Positions 1-41,181 of a DNA stretch of 64,000 nucleotides are shown here, one piece after another. The notes under the pieces are model-generated. The model did no database searches, was not told the origin of the DNA, and saw nothing but the letters and a program-made list of their open reading frames with translations. Position numbers and translations under genes: made by a program. This stretch comes from Litomosoides sigmodontis (taxonomy: Eukaryota > Nematoda > Chromadorea > Rhabditida > Onchocercidae). The stretch lies in contig OY718803.1 of NCBI GenBank assembly GCA_963070105.1, positions 8,537,823 to 8,601,822 of the forward strand, written 5' to 3'. Numbering within the stretch: position 1 is the first letter of the stretch; the number at the start of each line of letters is the position of its first letter.

Positions 1-28129
<28,129 letters not shown>

Positions 28130-28413
28130 TAGTGAATCTATTCGTGGACAACTACTGAAATACGTGTCAAAAGTTTTTTCCAATCATTAGTTTTATTAGG
28201 ATTGTAAAAGCAATATCACGTGATGATGTAACGTAACGCAAAAAAATGTGTTAAAAAAAACTCATTACAATATAATCTAATATTGAAAAAAGAAAAATCA
28301 TCCAACTACTCTCCCCAGCATTTCAGTTTACAAATCCAAATTGTAATTTCTTGCAACAGTTCGCTATTAAATAATCTACCACTAAACACCACACAAAAAT
28401 CTCTGCGAACATC

Positions 28414-28461
28414 AATATTCATTAAGGTATATATATATATATATATACCTTAATGAATATT
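28414..28461. repeat. 48-bp perfect palindrome
   Basis: Left arm AATATTCATTAAGGTATATA is mirrored exactly by the right arm, with an alternating TA centre. There is no unpaired loop, so the whole 48 bp is self-complementary. It lies about 260 bp upstream of the first anc-1 exon found. Confidence 0.95.
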
Positions 28462-28865
28462 AGCGAGTATAAGAATGATAAAATAATTAATTAAAATAAC
28501 CCTGCGATGCATACATACATCATCTCTAATAACGTTGATATTCATTCTCAATGCATCCAATGAAAAAGGAGCTGCAAGAAATGAACAACGAATTTCATAC
28601 ACAATAACTCATTAAAAATTTATGGACAGGTGAGAAGTGCGGCTAATTCAACATATATAACATTTCCCTCCCAGGTAGCAAATAAAATTAGCGTGAATGG
28701 ATTGCAAAGCAAATAATCAAATGTGCTACTGCGTAAGAGGGAAGTTTGTTGCTTTTCAAAATTCTTCATTCTCTTGATGAGACACACAATTCATACGCTT
28801 TTTTTCTATTCTCTTTACTTTCATGAAATGTAAATTTTTTGAAATTTCATGAAATATATGAATAA

Positions 28866-28893
28866 CACACACACACACAGACACACACACACA

Positions 28894-28947
<54 letters not shown>
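28866..28947. repeat. (CA)n microsatellite
   Basis: About 40 CA units with single-base interruptions (CAGA, CATA). The minus-strand frame made of Cys-Val repeats across it is a by-product. Confidence 0.95.
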
Positions 28948-28949
<2 letters not shown>

Positions 28950-31900
28950 AAGCATACAATCTCATCGCTGTCTGTGCACTGCTATGAGTTTTGATGATAT
29001 AATATTCATTAGCTTATTACAACTTAAGTGAACATCCGATATTGCTAGAAAAAAGAATAGAATAATATCATTTGGCTAATATCATGAAACTATAATTACA
29101 CTTGTTAAAAAAACAACAAAAAAAATGTTTTAGTATTCTGCAACAATAATTCTACTAATCGTTTTAATAACCAAATTCATAAAATGACGATCATTCATCC
29201 CACTTGTTTTCAGCATCCATTCTTCATTACCATAAATGGAAAGAGGCATTTTATTTTTTGAAAAACTATTATAGAACATAAATAACTATGAAATGAATGA
29301 ATGAAATAACTGGGCAAATAAAAAAAAAGGTACATCGAAATGAACGTTTAAATAATGAAAATTTCCTAAAAGTGATGAAAATGGACGTAGAAAAAATGAA
29401 AATGTCAACGAATCGTCCGTTTTCCACTCATTCCTTCCTTCTATGAACGAATAATTAAAAATTTTCAAGCAGAACAAAATATGTTTCTTCCACTAAATTT
29501 GCTATATCAATTTATTTATGAAATGAACTCAGACGAAACCATATTACCTCACATTCGATCTTTGATTCAGCAATCTTATTCCTTAATTTCGTTATCTATA
29601 AAAAGCTAGTAAATGAATTTCAGAATACCCTGCGATTCACCGCCCACTCAATTTTCGTCCTACTACCTGCAATGAATTTCGCTTACGAACATTGTGAAAA
29701 AAAAAGATTTTTCCATTTAGCGTCACAATCACTCACAAAATATCACTCCACACAAAAACAAAACCACTTTCGCTTCATTTAGAATTAAAGCTAAATAATT
29801 CTATACATCATTTACGAAAAAAAATCCAAACACATTTTAGTTGAATCCGAATGAGTACTTATTGCATAGGGAATTTTCTAAGTTTACTTACAAACAAAGT
29901 GATAGCATTTTTTTACAAATTCTAACTGAAATAAAATGTTTCTTCCTCACTTCCACCATACTTTCTTTTCTACAGCGAGTATGAATAATACCGAACAGGT
30001 TCTTTGCTCATAAAAGTACAACAATTTGGTTATCCTTTTTGTTTTCGTAAAATGAACTGAAAGAATTCACGTTGTTAGTTGTAAATTTTACTCAAAAATT
30101 TTCAATGTTTTAAAATTTCCAAAAGTCCCGGCAAATTCATTAGAGCAAAAAGGAAGAAAACTCTTCCTCACCTCCTACCTATCATTCATAACAAACATTG
30201 AGCCTTTTAATGCTTTAAGTGAATGTAATGGTACCATCAAACACACAACCTATCCTGTTCTGCGATTCCATCGATTAGATAAAGCCACTGATAACTATGA
30301 ATGAAGAACGTATATGGAAAATTGAGAGGTGAAATTCAAAAGAGAGAATTTGTGACGACAACGAGTGCTAGCATTTACATATTTCAAAGTAAATTTTCAA
30401 AAGTACTAGTTTTAAGTAACAATTACTTAGTGATATACGTGAAACAGTCGTGTGGTATACGAACAGTACAAAGCAAATAACACGATGTTGTAGGAAAGGA
30501 AAAAAGAAAATAGTGACTTAGATGAGAATTACTGGAGAAGGGAGAGAGGGAGAGAGACAGAGGAAGAGGGAGACAGATTGTACCCGGAAAAGGGATCAAT
30601 CTCCCAAGGTCGTAAAAAAATGAACAGCAAGAGGAGAGAGAAGGAGCGCAAAAATGTTTTAAGGAACGATCTGTAAATGACCCTATCGTCCACTCATTTT
30701 TTTTCCCGTTCTTCCGGGAATGAAAAATAAATAAGGCGAAATAGGTGGAAAATACCTGAGCCTTGTGTAGTGTCACTTCGTTCCTGAATTATTGCCTGTT
30801 CGGTAGGAAAGGAAGGTTAAACGATAACATTTCTTCGAAATATGTCTAAATTTAACTTAGTACAGTTCCATTCATCTTGTCCTCTTAGTGTTGTCGTACA
30901 CTCTGCAAATTTCCTCTCTCACTTCATCTCTCTCCCTCTCTCTCTCTCTCTCTCTTTCTATGATTCAGAGAAATCAAAGAATAACAAGTTAAACATCTCT
31001 TTGTTTTGTTAAGTAACAAACTGAGTAAGTGTTATTCATTTCATGTATAGAAAAAAAGTATGCCGTACCTTTACTAATAATTATTGATAGATATACATAT
31101 TAGTAATAGTTATCGGATCAAACACATATAAGCTGAATAATAATTCTTACATCTCACATTCAGTTCACTGTTTCGAAAAAAATTGTGCGTGAAATGAAAA
31201 CGTGATCCAAATATACGCCTACGTCTTTTTGACGTTTTCTTTATTCTACAAATTCTGTCTGCGAGTTCTAATTTTTTTGGCGTTTTTTTTTTGCTCTAAA
31301 AGTCCTAGAATGAAGGGAATATTAAAATTTTCAATTGCTTTTTTCATATTTTAATTGGGAAATTTTATGAGGAACAAAGAGATTTGCACTCTCATAGGGA
31401 CTATCAATCAGCTGATCTGATTGCCTTATAATGCACGAACTGAAGGAGTGAAATTTGATTTTCTTTCCGTTTTCTCAAAACTAAATCAAAACAATGATCA
31501 AATTTTTTTCGGAAAATGCATAGAAGGAAAAAAAACTAAAAAAAAATTTTTTCCTATTAGCTATAACGCCTAATTGTAATTAAGATATTTTTTTTAGCTG
31601 TAAATTTGTTAAAATATTAAGTGTTAAAGTATTAAATTGATAAACAAATTTCAAAAAAAAAGCAAAGCCTTTCACACACTTCAGTTATCGTTTTTCCACC
31701 GTTTACTTTCAAAACGATAATGTCAATTACTGTCAATTACTTTCATGAAGGTAAACAATCAATACTTTCATGAAGGTAAACAATCACTACTACTACTGCA
31801 ATGATACAAAAAGAGAGGATAGGGAAACAGAAGCAAAATGTTACAAAAGAGGAAGGATAAGATGACTACCATCAAAATTTTTCCTCATTCATTCACCCCT

Positions 31901-33704
31901 CAGAACGAACAAAGGCAAAAAGAGGGAGAGAGAGAGAGGGAGGGAGAGGGAGAAGGAGAGGGATAGAGAGAGCGAATGGTGAACGATGGAATTCCTAAAT
32001 ATCGGTGGAACTAAAAAGCCTCACTTCCATCCCTTCTCTTTCCTAATCCACATTTAGTATAGCAATAACACATCAGCTCGTCTACAACTGTTTGTACATG
32101 TGTGTATTCATTTGATTATTTGCCAAAAAAAAAAGTACAAAATGATTGAAGAATTGATCGGATAGTTTCTAAAGTTTGAAATACCAAAAATTGTGTTTCA
32201 GTTTGGCTTTTTTTTCTCGCCGCAGAATGCATGAAATAGATTTGATGAATCATCAAGCACATACTAGTATAATGCTATTCCATTAGCATTGATTGAAATG
32301 AGTTAAATTTTCATCGATAAAAGTAGAGGAAAAAAAAGCGAAGAGACAGAGGGTGTGTTTGAGAGTGGCCGCGGCCTCTCCTCCATCCAACACACTCAAA
32401 CCTCATCCTCATTGCGCAAGATTTCCCGCCAAACTTTAAATTCATTTCGAATTTTCCACGTCCACAAATTTAATCAATCGATGTCGATGTGTGTCCATCA
32501 CGTCCAGCAAATATCTCTCATTTCAATCAACCGAACAGAGATAACTGCAATTCGTTGTGTGTGGAACGCGGCTGACGTGAATCATTTCCTCATTCCTCAG
32601 TTCCATCAATGAAGGCAACAGTGATCGTACAGTGCAGTTGTTGTTATCACCAACAACCATACCAACATTACCGTTCACTGATATCATTTCACAGTTCTAT
32701 CATACTTTTGAAGTAGAAGTTATTTTTAATACAGTTAATCGTTCGCTGTTGCCATTCCAATTCATCAGCAATCAATCAATCAATCAGCGATTGTAACAAT
32801 CAGTAAACTGTTCCTAACTATTACTTTCCTTTCTCAGTCAACCTCAATCAACACATCACAAAAACAAAAATTTCAATGCTTTTTATTTCTCATCAAAGGA
32901 GAAACACAAACATTGAAGAAGAGTACTGCGTGAAACGAGAAAATAAAACATGAAAGGAAGCAAAGCAGTAATTAGGATGAGTGTCAACAATGAAATAACA
33001 ATACATATCACAGTTGTCCAAATGAAAAAGACTCAATGCAATAAAAGTTTAATGAGAACAGAGAAAACCCAAGGACGACGAACTGCGCGATCATTGTGAA
33101 AACTACAAAAACGTTCAACTCAACCGCACATTACAGTAAATTTGCGAAAAATTTTAACGATAGAATCATCGAACAAGAAAACACCAACGAAAGGCAAGGG
33201 TTACGAAAGGAATTTTAAATTATTGTAAAATTTAAACTAAGCAAACGAACAATTAAACTATTTGAATGTCCATAATCTAATAAAAAATATTTCCTATCGT
33301 TGCATTCAAAGTGCTCAATGGGAAAAAATTGAGATGGAAGAAACGACAACCTGTTATTCCCAATATTTTGCGAAAAATTGTAGCTTGAAAATAGGAGGAA
33401 ATACCTATAACTAGAGCTTAACCGACCAGCAGAAACTCCCTGTCGAGTAAATACAACGGAAAAGCGTGTGGGTATGATTTATACTTGCTACTTATATGTG
33501 TGAGTGAACTTTAAAAAAGAAGCACGAATGAGAGTAAAGATCTCATTGTAAACGCCTATGGATTAAGTGAAAAACAACCAAGCTGTTTTCATAAACTTCA
33601 AAATCTTTTTTCCTTCAACTGCAACACCTTCTTTTCCACACATGACAATGAAGAATGCAAAAGTGGTTTAAAAGTTGCCTGGATAGGAAACCTAAATTTT
33701 GTGG

Positions 33705-36700
33705 TTACAGTATAATTTGGTTCTTGTAACTAGATGTGAGCTCTTTATATGGTAGAACAATGGAATTAAGGATAACTGTTTCAGCAAGAACATGCACATC
33801 GGATCCAAGAATAGTTAATGACGGATTCAGACGACCATCGGCATTGAATAATGGTTTATTATCTAGTTTGGCGAATGGGATGTTCGGATTTGGTGAAATT
33901 GGTGTACCTTCTATACGCGCCCAAGCACCAACAACGCTGCGCCAACCGATTACTGAATGTAATACACAGGCATGTTCATTGATTACTGCTTCAGCTAGAA
34001 CAATAGTTTCACGGACACGAACACCAGCTGCAATTTTTGCCTTCGCACCAATACTCACATTTGGACCTATTTTTGCAGTTGGATCAATCTGCAATAAAAA
34101 TTTATTCGAAAAACATGAAGTTTAATGTGAGAGGCGAAACAAAGTAATTCATGAGAAATCCGAAAACCACACACCAAGATATTACGAACTTCGTTTATTC
34201 TAAAATATGAACTTTGCTTTTATGTCGCCATATAATTCACATGTATGATGCGGAAGTCAGGAAGGCCGACTAAGATAATTTTAACACGAATGCTAATCCG
34301 TTGCAAAAATTTCGTCTCTAATCGATAAGAGATTGTTTACATCAACTTATATGCTACAGTAGATAAAGCAATCTTTTTATGATAGCTTTAAATCCTATCT
34401 CTGTAGTTGGTAACACAAAGTAATTGTACTACGCCTTTTCCCACGCTTCTCAGTTCGATCATATAAATACCAATGAGAGGAGGATGGGGGCACTCTTCCT
34501 TCTGACTTTCCCTTTTTGCGCTGATATTATTTCTACGCTCCCTCAACTGCTCACACCATTTTGGTAGGAGCGCTTCACATCTTCAATCTCATCAACAATT
34601 ATTATTGCTGCCCTGTTTTCGCTCACAACAATTATTTTGTACTGCTTCAAAATCTCAATGCTCAAACATTATTACTTTGCTTGCTGTTCTGTTATTGAAA
34701 CTAGATAGATTCCCAATAAACCTTTGGAAAATTTCATTTGTTATGAACCTGAAAACTAGACAAAATATTCAAACCTCTAAGCATTCCGAAGAGCAGAATG
34801 ACAAAGACTATACGGAAATGCGTAGCATATTTCCAGTCATTGTAAATTGTGGATAACCAGAATAAGAAGTCACGATGTCAATATCATCATACGGTCATCC
34901 TACTCATCACAGTGTTACTATGAAATAAATGAATTAAGATCAACGTCAACCTCAGCAGTAGGATCGATGAAAACGTCGCCAATGATTTGTGCCCTGTCAC
35001 GACACAACCTTGATGGAGCAGAAGCATGATATAAGCGTAGGTAATGGCGATTTGCATAAAGCACTGCACTAAAAAGATACCGCTGCTAATGGCTCATATA
35101 ACGGACCGAAAGATATAGGAACAAATGGCAAAACTTCAGTAATCATTTTCTGAAATAAACCTTACGCAGCAGTTTTTGTTTGACTCCACCAGCGCTTCGT
35201 TTTCAACGCATACAGTACTGATTCCGAAGCCATCTGTGGGAAAATCTCTGTTTCAAACCAAACCTAAAGTTGCGGAAATCCGTACGCTAAATTAGAAATT
35301 TTTGAACAGAAGTACGTCTCAAAAGTTATGATCAGAATAAAACAATGACCAAAGGATATTATAGAACAGAACTACACAAGTTTTTCAACAAATATTGTTT
35401 AGTAAAATTATGAGACATACATACTTGCTTTGCATCTGAGCAACTTCGTGCTCTTCCTATTCTTTCAATAACACTTGCACGTAACAAGTAAACGCCGCAG
35501 GAAATGTGCTGTGACACAAAAGTCGTTGGCTTGTCGACATAGTGAATGACCTAAAAAGACATTTGCCTTTTCTAAAATTTGGAATTCCCAAAATGAAATT
35601 TTTCTTTGAAACATTTGATACATCCTTAAAAAAATTGTGATTTCGTGATAGTAATAAAGGTGTTTTCATAATATCACCATCATCATAAGAATTAACCTTG
35701 CCATTGGGATCGATTACGACGGAGCCATAGTTTATGGACTGCTCACGAGTAGCCTCTGTTGTAAGTAATAACCCGTGGGCATCATGTTTCACAGTTAGTT
35801 CATGAGCCATTTCGGCAATTGGCAAATCACCGCAAACATCAGCGTTAAGTACAAACAATGCACTTGGATTATTTTCAAGCAAAATTGACCGAAAGTGGTG
35901 CAAACCACATGCTGTACCCAGTGCTTCAGGCTCTTCCAAGTATCTGAAAAAAGAATTATTTTGGTTTGTAATACAAATTTGCGTAAGAAATAAATCATGA
36001 AGTTAACATCTATGTTTCGAATCCCCAAATATTATGAAAGGGATAAACGAATAACAGTAAATTACCTGATTTTACTGCTGTATGTTTCCGTACATTTTTG
36101 GACAAAGTCGTAAAAGTATTTTGCCGGATAGAATCCAATCAAATAAATTTCCGTTACGACAGTCAACTAAAATTGAAATTATGTCCTAGCAATTATTTTA
36201 AGTCTTTAACCTTCACGTTTCATGCTTGCATCGATAAGGGGAACAGATAAGTTCTGCATTCTACGTGGATATATAACTGCATTTTGCGGCATTTCATATT
36301 TCAAAGCTTAAGAATCCCAACAAATCCAACTCAAACTCCAATCGATGTATGTTGTGCATCTTATAATGATGTTTACCAGATTCGGAAAATATCTTAAAAT
36401 TGCTATGCTTTTCAATGACTAAACATATAATTATACCATTAAAACTTGCTTTTGAAAGTTGTCCGATATGATGTTCGATAAGTGGCACTCCAGCAATCGG
36501 AAATAGTGGTTTTGGAAGTTGTAATGAAAGTGGTCGAAAACGTGTACCTGAATGCAAACGTACGATGGAGGGTCAAAGGCGAAGTGGACAGCGGGAAACA
36601 GTATAAGCAATGAGTAAAACTGGTAAAAATAAGAACAAAGCGTACAGCGAAATAAGGATCAGACTCGCAAGCAGCATTTCAAACAATTTCGACTTCGATT

Positions 36701-36851
36701 TCAAGAGAAATTGATTTTCGACCGTGAATGACAGCAGCAAAACTTTAATTTAATCCTGCCTACCTTTCTGTGCACCACCAACAAGAATGACAGCTTTCAA
36801 GGTCGCTGTCGATGTCGCCAGCTGCGTATCACCCCAATCTGACCGAAACAT
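33705..36851 (-). CDS. gmppa: Mannose-1-phosphate guanylyltransferase alpha (GMPPA-like), complete
   Basis: Eight exons with matching phases: 36764-36851, 36420-36547, 36066-36166, 35697-35943, 35425-35550, 35166-35263, 34951-35068 and 33705-34088. They give about 429 residues, close to animal GMPPA (about 420). The N-terminus is a nucleotidyltransferase fold: [51 protein letters not shown]. The C-terminus is a left-handed beta-helix ([34 protein letters not shown]) ending in NQIIL. The QKGTRFRPL form of the nucleotide loop is typical of the alpha subunit, which in animals binds GMPPB and restrains GDP-mannose synthesis rather than being the main enzyme. The start ATG is 4 bases after an AG acceptor, consistent with trans-splicing. 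The end of exon 2 is the least certain point. Confidence 0.93.
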
Positions 36852-38316
36852 TGACCTAAATTTCCAGATCCAATATCAAAAGTCAGAAAATTCCTGTAAC
36901 AAAGAGTATGGAACGCATTTATTAGGATATGTCTAATAAGAAAAAACAAATGAAACCGACGAACTGTCGCTCACTAACAAAAAGCAAAAAGAACTTGAAG
37001 CATTAGGCTTAATTCAATCTGGCTATAGCAGTTCAAATTGTAGTGTTTTTGAAATTTTCTTACCCAGGTAGGATACAGCTAAAACATATTTTTCATTCTC
37101 AATCGATTAGTGCTTATGCCAAGAATTTGAGTCCCCATGCATACTCAAATCAAAGCCGCCCACAGCACAGCTTTACTAACGTACCGAGCAGTTGCTGGTA
37201 AACGGATTACTAGTGTACGAGTAACAGGTAAGTGGTTGAGATAAAGGTAAATGTAAAAAAAAAACTGCTAGGGGTAGGCAAATTCAACGGTAGTAACAGG
37301 TAGCCTGCGACAAAGGAAACCAGCGCATCATAACTGGGAAGCTAGGACAACTAACCTTTAGAAATGAATCATTTGTAAGATAACACAGCACTCAGTAACC
37401 AGTTAAAAACCGTGGTAAACGTAAACCGCATAACTCTGAAGATAAACGAAATTCTGACTTTGTGAAAATTGAGAACGCAGCGTCTAGCCAATGTAGATTA
37501 TACCACAGGTTCTTTGTATTAAGTGATACTTTTAAAAGTTTTATCATTTTTAAATTGTAATGAAAAAGAAAATGAAACAGAAATATTCCTACAATTTCTA
37601 GACAGCGGATATTATTAACTGAAAGGAAGGACTAATAGAAGCGTTAACAACAGTGGACAATTTAGGAAAAACGGTGAGGAAAAACTGAATTCCTCACCAT
37701 TTTTTTTTAAAAACACAAGGCATGAGCAGAAACTTCAAAACACAATGGCAGATATTTCCAAGCAAACCAACTCACTGAATTATGAGAGTCACATCGCGTA
37801 GTGCGATAAAAGAATAAAGGAACGAATTGGGAGGGGTTTCGATGAAATAAGATACATAGTAATTTACTCATGCAATTCATCAAGTAGAAAAAAACACATG
37901 CGTACAAGATAATTAAGATATTGCAAAATAGGGACTAGTTTGCAAGCTTTAAAAATTGTTAAGTTTGTTGGATTCCGAAGTTATCTTCAACCTTTTCATC
38001 CAGTAAATGATTGAAAAAAATAGAAAACTGAGCATTTAAATGCAGGCTAAAAACCACGACATGCAATGCATTTCTTCGAATACAACAAAATTTTTTATTG
38101 TAATGACTGTTCTAAACAACGATAAACCATAAAACAGGAGCCCCAATAAATAACAAGGAAAACCAGCTTGACATTTCAAAAGAAACAGTTATTCATAGCG
38201 ATAAAGGACTTGTGTAAGAATGGGAAAAGGACACAAATTGAAAAAGCTAAAATAAACTCCAACGGGTAACAGAAAACAGCAGGGTCCGGATTCAGAATCC
38301 TACAGCACGAAGAAAA
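36852..38316. other. Spacer between tfg-1 and the GMPPA-like gene
   Basis: About 1.47 kb with no coding signal. It contains the tfg-1 3' UTR, with a probable poly(A) signal at 38094-38099. The right-hand part of the GMPPA-like start region ends in an AG acceptor 4 bases before its ATG. The spacing is compatible with either separate promoters or a loose operon. Confidence 0.6.
38094..38099 (-). terminator. Probable tfg-1 poly(A) signal
   Basis: AATAAA on the minus strand about 220 bases after the tfg-1 stop codon. Confidence 0.5.
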
Positions 38317-41181
38317 TCAGTATCCGGATGGCTGCAGCGGGAAGCGCATGTGATGCAAAGGCTGCGTACCACGTGCAAATGGATTTGGAGCACCTGGAGC
38401 GGCAGTACCAAATGTCATCGTTGGTGGTAGACCTGTGGGAGGATGTGCAGACGTTGCTGGTGAATTGCGTCCAAAACCACCAAGAGACGCAATTGAGGAT
38501 GGTGGAGGAGCCATTGATTGAGGTTGCATACCTGAAAATTAGTGCTAACTGAAGAACAATATGTTACATTAACTACATGTTGAAATCTAAGATTAACTCT
38601 GTTTTAATGCCTAACATAACTGGCAAGCTTTCATATATTATCCAAAATGTTCCAAGCATTCGTCTTCTTATACCCGTTATCCTGGACTCTTCGACATTGT
38701 TTCAACCCCTTTTCGCTACAGAATTCTAAACAGAAATTATATTCCGTACCAGAAGTATAGAAACGCAAAAATACCCGGTTGTAGATTTGGTCTTGCTGAA
38801 TTGAAATTCTGAAGAGATGCTGGACTTGCTGTATAGGGCATCTGCTGCGGTGGAGTTTGCGATTGTATCATAGCATTGGCTATTGACATTTGTGTGCCGA
38901 ATGAAGTTGGCGGCGGATCGAACCCGGAAGTCGGTGGTAAGCCTGAACCGGGCATCGGTGATGCTGGTGGTGGTAATGCACTGGACACAGCGGTTGGTGG
39001 AAGTTGTAGTTGCATCTGTTGAGGCGGCTGAGGCAAATTGGCACTGCCTGTCATGTTGCCAAATGGTTGTTGCTGATTTTGTTGTTGCTGCGGGTGCGAA
39101 GATGGAATACCAAAAGATGGCATATTCTGGCCTAAGTGTGGTACACCAAACCGATATTCTGTTTGTGGAGCAGAAAATGGAACATTAGGCTGCTGCTGAG
39201 GATTATGATGACCGAAAGCATTTATCGCTTGCAACTGTGTTTGGAGCGGCACTGATGGTAAGCCGGTTTGCAATGCAGCTGTTGGTAGTGGCGGTGCTAA
39301 ATGCGATGGTACAGCTTGAGATAACGAATTAGCAGCCGATGCCGGGGAAATGCGATTATCAACGTCTGAAAGGTACAATTCATCTTTTTATCCAATACAT
39401 CAACTTCAGTACGAAAAAAACTTATGTTTCTCCACCTTGAATAACTTATTAATGAAATATGTCATAGTCTTGACATCTTACCTCATTTCGAAAGTATCAA
39501 CGGCTTAATTATAGAAGAATGCAATAGGATATATCGCTAAAGGCTTTAAATAAATTATACTCTGCAGCGCTAATTTAGATATTATAAATAACGAATAACC
39601 AGACATATCAATACGTGAACTAAAGTAAAGTTTTAGTAGTTAGTAACACAGGCTCCAGGAAAGGTTACATCAGTGTCTACTGCTCCACTATTTAGGAATA
39701 AACCATAGCAGATAATAAGGTTCAAATAATCCACAACTTCATTTGACGAATTACCATGTTGTACAGGAGGGAATGATGAAGTTATAAGATGAGTGCTGGA
39801 TGATACATCAATTTCTGTATTCGGCTCACTATGTGAGCCTTCTCTTGACGATGTCGAATGTCCAACTGATTGCGAATTTTGCACATCATGTGGAACAGTT
39901 GGCGGCAATGATATGCCATCTCCTAGCTTTTTGTGGGGAGCGTCCTTGCCAGATGAATCAAGTTTAGCCGAAAGGGATGCATTATACACCGACGTTAAGT
40001 TATTAACCTGGAATTTGCCCAAAAATTTTGTCGAATAATGGAATTATGATTTGTAAGGTAACAATGACAGAAGTAGATAATCGCGCTAAAATTTTGAAAC
40101 CCAAAGCATCCCAATATGAAAAAAGGCGTTGTTCAAATGTTACAGTTAGGTCACATTGCAAGTTTGCATCGCCGACTTTCAGAGAAAAATCAGCATTTAT
40201 AACTTTAATTGAAGCAGCAATAGTTACCTGTTCATGGACAGATGGCTGTATTGTTGCAACAGATTCGTTATTTTTCGTTAACTTATCAGTAGTACATTCT
40301 TTGATAACCTCACATTTATTCATTTTCGTACCGATTTTAATTGCTTTCAACGTTTCCAAAATGGAAACAGCTGTATCGCGTACCACTTCTAACTGATTCT
40401 CTAATCTGAAACATGTTTCCATTCTATCCAATTCTTATGACCAAAAATTTTCAATGCTTCCTATTCGATGAAATTGAGGAATATTTCGAAGACGATTTCA
40501 TCTTATGTTTTACTTCTGATTCATCCATTTTCCAATCAGCTGTTCATATTATTTCTTTACAAAAAAAAAAAATGATTATTACGTTAACAATCCTCTCCCT
40601 ATCTTTTCAATATTAACTTCAGTGCTAGTTACGTTATTTATAAAAGATAAAAGATTAGTAGAGATACAATTAATTTTCTCAATTATCTAAACAAGTCTTA
40701 TGACATGTCTTTGTTCAAAGCCAGTAACTCACTTCATTGCCTGTGTAAAATCAGTTTCATCACTTAAAACGATTATCGAAAGTTTTGTTTCCGTTTGAAG
40801 TGCCAATAACAAATCCGTATCATCTGCCAAAGTTATATAATCACCATCTGCAATGTCAGCATAAATCGTAACTAATGTAATAGCTTTGGAAATTCACAGT
40901 AGCTCATCACAAAACTTCACAATCGGAATATCGAATTTCAATTATTCAAACACAGTCTGTTGAATGTAAATAATTTTAAATACTCATTTCAAAAGTCATC
41001 TACCTTCATCCTTGTATTTCAGTGATATGTTAACTGAACTTTGAAGTTTGAATATTCGTTGCATCATTAACACAAGATCGTTGTATGACATATCGTCGCT
41101 ATGATGGATGGTCATTTTGCGCACATCACTTCCGTATCGTGCCTTCAATGTTGTAGTCACAACTTTACCGTTTGATACCAT
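38317..41181 (-). CDS. tfg-1: TFG-1 (TRK-fused gene homologue), complete
   Basis: Six exons in phase: 41004-41181, 40733-40847, 40228-40405, 39755-40007, 38775-39365 and 38317-38531, about 509 residues. Residues about 8-85 form a PB1 domain: [49 protein letters not shown] with the acidic OPCA-type loop. A helical segment follows ([20 protein letters not shown]), as in the TFG coiled coil. The rest is low-complexity Pro/Gln/Ser ([33 protein letters not shown]) ending LQPSGY. TFG acts at ER exit sites with Sec16 in COPII export. An AG acceptor 3 bases before ATG 41181 suggests SL trans-splicing; an in-frame ATG 15 bases further upstream lies in the presumed outron. Confidence 0.93.

Larger units (their letters stand above)
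28155..33704. other. 5.5-kb spacer between anc-1 and the GMPPA-like gene
   Basis: No gene was recognised on either strand. It should hold the anc-1 promoter (minus strand) and the 3' UTR of the GMPPA-like gene. It contains a 48-bp palindrome, a (CA)n tract, purine-rich GA tracts at about 30538-30575 and 31920-31975, a (CT)n tract at 30930-30955 and a tandem direct repeat near 31738-31786. A plus-strand open frame at 32355-32612 has no recognisable composition or splice context. Confidence 0.6.

Noticed and set aside
28756..28965. Minus-strand Cys-Val repeat frame
   Set aside because: Product of the (CA)n microsatellite.
30423..30776. Minus-strand 117-residue Ser/Phe/Leu-rich frame
   Set aside because: Overlaps a GA/CT tract and has no domain or splice support.
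32355..32612. Plus-strand 85-residue open frame in the anc-1/GMPPA spacer
   Set aside because: No recognisable motif, no supporting splice partner, and poor composition for a real protein; left unannotated.
33736..34125. Plus-strand 129-residue frame
   Set aside because: Antisense of the GMPPA beta-helix exon.
36011..36030. TTCGAATCCCC string resembling a tRNA T-arm
   Set aside because: No matching acceptor or anticodon stem around it, and it lies in a GMPPA intron.
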